This document shows, piece after piece, positions 1 through 64,000 of a stretch of 64,000 nt of DNA. A program made the translations under genes and the position numbers. The stretch is from NCBI RefSeq assembly GCF_019097595.1, contig NC_080727.1, positions 13,136,501 through 13,200,500 of the forward strand. The letters are read 5' to 3'. Source of the DNA: Hemibagrus wyckioides. Its lineage: Eukaryota > Chordata > Actinopteri > Siluriformes > Bagridae. Below the pieces are notes generated by a model that had not been told where the DNA came from, ran no database searches, and was given only the letters and a program-made list of their open reading frames with translations. How positions within the stretch are numbered: position 1 is the first letter of the stretch; the number at the start of each line of letters is the position of its first letter.

Positions 1-327
1 GAGGGCTTCTCAAAGGATTCTTCACTGTTTTTAATCAATTTGATCTATCTATTGAGATGTGAGGGTAAATAATTTTTGGATTCTACATAGAATGTGTAAG
101 AGGAACAAACCAAAAGAACCCTGCAGGGTGTTAGACTGACTGTAGTTCACCTATACACTCAGATAAAGCATGAAGAAGAAACCATATACAGATCCAAACG
201 AGGAAACTTTCAATGACATCAAGGATAAATTATTATATGAACGTATAAATATATATATGAAAAGGGCTTCACACAGAGGAAAGATTTGTTAAACCCACAA
301 CCAATCCTAAAAACCTTTCCATCTCAC

Positions 328-59913
<59,586 letters not shown>

Positions 59914-60130
59914 GGTGCCGCTGTGCCCGTATGCCTCAGTGTCCTCGTGCCAGTCCTTGGGCCAGTGCCTGCACCAGTTCCTGCAGGTGCAATGGCGGCG
60001 CTAAGCCCCTGGGAGGGAGCGCCTTGCGAGGTGGCCGGTCCCAGGCAGCACGCCGCAAAAAAGGAGCTGCTGCTGATGCTGCCGTTGCCGCCGCCTCCTG
60101 CCTCTCAACCGCACCGGAGCATTCCCCTCC
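59914..60130 (-). promoter_or_regulatory. ank1: CpG-rich 5' UTR/promoter region of ank1 exon 1
   Basis: GC-rich block immediately upstream of the ATG. CpG is dense here and in exon 1 (more than twenty CpGs across about 59780-60120), whereas the flanks are AT-rich with few. I see no clear TATA box. The block is bordered upstream by long CT tracts (GA on the gene strand). A CpG-type promoter with dispersed starts is the natural reading, but the transcription start is not visible. Confidence 0.5.
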
Positions 60131-60133
60131 CCC

Positions 60134-60171
<38 letters not shown>

Positions 60172-60325
60172 TACTCTCCCACTCTCACCCTGTTTCTCTT
60201 GTTCTCTCTCTCTCTCTCTCTCGCTCGATCACACACACCAGTCAGTCACGCAGTCTCAGGATCAACACTGTGAGGATGGATACTGCAGCAGCTCCCTTTC
60301 TCTCTCTCTCTCACTCTCTCTCTCT
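60131..60325. repeat. CT/GA microsatellite cluster upstream of ank1
   Basis: Imperfect (CT)n at about 60131-60226 and again 60297-60325, separated by CACACACC and unique sequence. On the gene strand these are GA tracts lying 220-410 bp upstream of the ATG, next to the CpG block. Confidence 0.9.
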
Positions 60326-61002
60326 CCCCTTCCATCCATTTGTCAGCAATCGTTCATGCACAGCTCCAAAATACATACAGTTATGCACTCTGTATGCACT
60401 TGATGTTAGCACATATGCATATCAAAGCAGGATTTCCATTTTAATACTGTAACCCTTTACATTCCAGGCTTAAATTGGCTTTAATCTGTACACCATACGG
60501 CCTGACATTGCTGTCACAAACGGAAAAAAAAACAACCACATTATAAAACAATTATTTGGTCATGTTTTGAGATCTTAGGAAATCTTAGGAAGCATAATAA
60601 GACGTGTTCCCCAGTGGCACTACAGCCACAACAAAACTCTGGCAGTGGTAGACATTTTTTTATTAAAATCTCAGAGATTGAGCAGCGCTACAATGTCTAA
60701 AAGCTGTGTTATCTAAAAGCCACCAACATGAGGATGGCACAGGATGACGTGAAGCTCGTGGAACAGCTACAGATACTGTAGTGGTATAAAAAAACATGCT
60801 AATGGGCAGGAAAAAAACGTAATTAACTTAAGCTTACTTTGAATAATGTCCATACGCTTGGATCAATCTTACTGATATAAGCAAAGCGTAGAAATTTTCT
60901 TTAGTCACAGGTCTATCGTAGGTGAACTTCAAATTATCTGACATGGAGAGCGTGTAATCATTTCTCAGTGTTTTAGAATTTAGTGTATTATTTAGTGTGA
61001 TA
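60326..61002. other. upstream flank of ank1, nothing recognised
   Basis: AT-rich sequence between the CT tracts and the SINE. No exon or promoter motif seen. Confidence 0.5.
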
Positions 61003-61316
61003 TAGGCGGCATGGTGGCTTGGTGGGTAGCACGTTTGCCTCGCCCCTTCAGTGTCCTGGGTTCGATTCTCGCATGTGTGTGTGGGGTTTGCATGTTCTCC
61101 CTGTGCTTGGTGGGTTTCCTCCCACAGTCCAAAGACATGCTTCTAGGCTGATTGGAGTCTCTAAATGGCCTGTAGTGTATGTATGTGCCCTCTGATGGGT
61201 TGGCACTCTGTCCAGGGTGTATCCTGTCTTCATGCCTGATAATGCCTGAGATTGCACAGTGACCTGAGAATAGATCAGATAAGCGGTACAGACAATGAAA
61301 TGAAATAAAAAAAATC
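61003..61316 (+). mobile_element. tRNA-derived SINE (type 3) with 10-bp target duplication
   Basis: GGCGGCATGGTGGCTTGGTG, GGGTTCGATTCTCGC, GGGGTTTGCATGTTCTCCCT, TCCTCCCACAGTCCAAAGAC, and an A-rich AAATGAAATAAAA tail. TAGTGTGATA flanks it at 60993-61002 and 61317-61326. Confidence 0.9.
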
Positions 61317-61326
61317 TAGTGTGATA

Positions 61327-61759
61327 AACAACAATCTTAGAAGAAAAAAGCCTCAGTCACAGATATTCAGCTGAACACCTGAAATTCATAAATGTCACCC
61401 TGCAGTGAGGTGGAGGCCAGGCAACATAAAGAAATGGCTAGAGCATCAACTTCCACATGTGGCAAATTCAAAAGAAAAGGCTAAGAAGCAATAATGGTCC
61501 CTGTTTTTTATAATTTCCTCTACTCTCTAATGTTTACTGCTCATAACAAATGCCTTAATAAGGGCCTGATGATTATAGCACCGTAAGAAACATTAAATGC
61601 ACCTGATAAGGAATTAATGACACTAAAGTCAGACACAAAAGAGACACCGCCATGTGAATGTGTTTCTGAATGACGGAGAGCTGAGGGGTCACATGACCTG
61701 CAATACATCATCATTATTTGTTGTCATTGTGCCATCTGTAACGTTACTAATATGATATA
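61327..61759. other. upstream flank, nothing recognised
   Basis: Unique-looking sequence between the SINE and the family B element. Confidence 0.5.
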
Positions 61760-62242
61760 CACCAATCAGCCAAAACATTATGACCTAATATTGTGTTGGT
61801 CCCCCTTTCGCTGCCAAAACAGCCCTGACCCCTCAAGGCATGTACTCCACTAGATCCCTGAAGGTGTGCTGTGCTATCTGACACCAAGATCCTTTAAGTC
61901 TTGTAAGCTGCGAGGTGGGGCCTCCATGGGCTCCACCTCGCAACTTACAGGACTTAAAGGATACTTTTGATAGATTCTGACCACTGCAGACCGGGAACAC
62001 CCCACAAGAGCTGCAGTTTTGGAGAGGCTCTGATTTGTCTAGCCGTCACAATTTGGCCCTTGCCAAACTCACTCAAATCCTTACACTTGTCCATTTTTCC
62101 TGCTTCTAACACATCAACTTTGAGGACAAAATATTCACTTGCTGCCTAATATATCCCACCCACTAACAGGTACCATGATGAGGAGATAATCAGTCTTATT
62201 CACTTCACCTCTCAGTGCTCATAATGTTATGCCTGATCGGTG
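61760..62242 (-). mobile_element. family B Tc1 derivative, copy 6, with inverted duplication at its deletion joint
   Basis: 483 bp flanked by TA. Left end CACCAATCAGCCAAAACATT, right end TTATGCCTGATCGGTG. The internal deletion joint contains an inverted duplication: ATCCTTTAAGTCTTGTAAGC onward at 61889-61920 and its complement at 61931-61962. Confidence 0.85.
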
Positions 62243-62289
62243 TATCACATTACAAGCTACTAGCCTTAATCTAGTAACAGTCTAGCTAG

Positions 62290-63076
62290 TGAAAGGTCAC
62301 TAATATTGTTTGTAGTTTGTCATTTATGCAGTTGTGTAATCAGCCAATCATGTGGCAATGACACAGTGCATCAAACCAGAAAGATACAGATCAAGAGCTT
62401 CAGTTAATGTTCACATCAATCATTAGAATAGGGAATAAATGTGCTCGTGACATGGTTGTTGATGCCAAATGGGCTGGTTTGAGTATTTCAGAAACCATAG
62501 ATCTCATGGGATTTTCACACATAACTCTCTAGAATTTACACAGAATAAAAACTGATGTTAGAGATCTGAGGAGAATGATCACACTGGTCTGCACTGACAG
62601 GAAGTTGAGTCTACGCCCATGATAGCTTCAGGTTCTTGTTCTTTCCTGAAAGGAGTGGAATCACAGTTGTAAAGAGTGATTATATTAGTTACTTTATCCT
62701 TCCGGGCAGCTCAGACCCGTCTGGCCATTCTTCTCTGATTTCTGTTATCAACAAAGCGTTTATCAACAAACTGTCACTCACACAATGTTTCTTGTTCTTC
62801 ACACCACTCTGAGTAATTTCTAGAGACTGTTATGTGTGAAAATGCCAGGAGATCAGCAGTTTCTGAAATACTCAAACCATCTCAGACCATCTGGCACCGA
62901 CAACCATGCTACGATCATAATTATACTTAATGTTCATATCCAGTATCAGAAGCTGAAACTCTCTTCCTGCATCAGCATGATTTTTTACATTGTGCTACTG
63001 CCACGGCTGATTATATATATAAAAGTACATGAATGAGCAGGTGTACAGGCTTTCTTATTAAAGTGGACAGTGAGTG
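62290..63076. mobile_element. second palindromic family A Tc1 derivative
   Basis: AATCAGCCAATCATGTGGCA, GAGCTTCAGTTAATGTTCAC and GGCTGGTTTGAGTATTTCAG on the left arm. The right arm has the inverse (CAGCAGTTTCTGAAATACTC, ATACTTAATGTTCATATCCA) and ends TAAAGTGGACAGTGAGTG before TA. The left boundary is eroded and approximate. Same family and architecture as 9351-10322. Confidence 0.65.
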
Positions 63077-63401
63077 TATATCCTCTAACATACCTATTTC
63101 CTGTTCCTGATATTCCAGACATCATCACTGGGCGGTCACCTGATCATAAGATGGTTAACCTTTGATGCATATTTAACCTTAAACCTTTGGTGTCCTAGCT
63201 TCTTTTTCATTTTGATTAAAAAAAAGTTATGCAAATACACATACAGTATACACACAGCTGAGATGTTAGAATGAGAGAATACCTCCATCTGGTGGTGCTT
63301 TCACAAAGGCTCTTTCTTAGATTTTAGTCTCTGCATAAAGTGACTGATGATCAGTTCGAGACCAATCATTGTACACATGGGTGGACTTCATATGGGGTGT
63401 A

Positions 63402-63733
63402 AACATCTCCAAAACTACAGCTCTTGTGGGGTGTTCCCAGTCTGCAGTGGTCAGTATCTATCAAAAGTGGTCCAAGGAAGGAACAGTGGTTAACCGGTGA
63501 CAGGGTCATGGACGGCCAAGGCTCATTGATGCACGTGGGGAGCAAAGGCTGGCCCATGTGATCCGATCCAACAGACGAGCTACTGTTGCTCAAATTGCTG
63601 AAGAAGTTAATGCTGGTTCTGATAGAAAGGTGTCAGAATACGCAGTGCATGACAGGGTCAGGGCTGTTTTGGCCGCAAAAGGGGGACCAGCACAATATTA
63701 GGCAAGTGGTCATAATGTTATGCCTGGTCGTTG
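63402..63733 (+). mobile_element. family B Tc1 fragment, copy 7 (plus orientation)
   Basis: Starts ATCTCCAAAACTACAGCTCT and proceeds through GGTCAGTATCTATCAAAAGT, GACGGCCAAGGCTCATTGAT and GATCCGATCCAACAGACGAG, then GGTCATAATGTTATGCCTGG before TA. It complements the part missing in other copies. Confidence 0.8.
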
Positions 63734-64000
63734 TACATCTTAAATTACATCCCACAAATGATCTGTGAAGTTCTGTCATTTTACCAAGTTCACTTCACCC
63801 TGATCTATCTCCCTTAATATTTTTATTTTACAATGCATATGTTTTATAGTTGTTGATTGACGCTAATTAAACAGGCGTGGTTAAGATGATTGACAGTCCT
63901 GGTCGTGACCGTCTCACATGAACATGCATCTCGACTATTTTGAATCTTAGTGCTCAGAGTGGAGAGTTATTTGTCGTTTTTACAATATTTTGCTCTTTTT
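63734..64000. other. right edge, nothing recognised
   Basis: AT-rich flank after the last Tc1 fragment. No gene start seen. Confidence 0.5.

Noticed and set aside
59931..60452. 173-codon plus-strand open frame ending in Leu/Ser runs
   Set aside because: It opposes the ank1 first exon and runs into CT microsatellites, which translate as LSLS. No homology evidence.
61003..61075. tRNA gene
   Set aside because: As above: SINE head with A and B boxes, not a functional tRNA.

Overview
The window is nuclear DNA of a bony fish. The organism call rests on one vertebrate-type gene with many small exons split by GT-AG introns, several families of Tc1/mariner transposons typical of teleosts, tRNA-derived SINEs with the usual fish motifs, and abundant CA/GA microsatellites. 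An ostariophysan (perhaps a catfish) would fit, but I cannot fix the species.

One protein-coding gene dominates: erythrocyte-type ankyrin-1 (ank1) on the minus strand. It starts at an ATG at 59913 and runs off the left edge after 328. I place 29 coding exons, all bounded by AG and GT and all phase-compatible, adding up to 3474 nt (1158 codons, no stop). They encode a basic, charged 42-residue N-terminus (the alternative first exon also known for mammalian ANK1), all 24 ankyrin repeats, a linker that includes a 21-nt micro-exon, and most of the first ZU5 (spectrin-binding) domain. The second ZU5, UPA, death domain and C-terminal regulatory domain lie outside the window.

Layout. 1-4200: linker and ZU5 exons, with a hAT element flanked by a perfect 8-bp target duplication at 1785-3282. 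4200-23224: the micro-exon and the ankyrin-repeat exons, whose introns carry several Tc1-type elements, including one with an intact transposase frame (21434-22465). 23225-59787: a 36.5-kb first intron with no recognised coding exon, filled with Tc1 relics, SINEs, a reverse-transcriptase relic, a 33-bp minisatellite and many microsatellites. 59788-60130: the first exon in a CpG-rich block. 60130-64000: upstream flank with CT tracts, a SINE and three more Tc1-type copies.

I found no second host gene, no structural RNA gene, and no bacterial or phage-like system. The points of interest are the complete ank1 exon structure (micro-exon, an exon bracketed by CA repeats, a linker resembling the other ankyrins), the intact Tc1 copy, and several transposon derivatives that record how palindromic non-autonomous elements arise.
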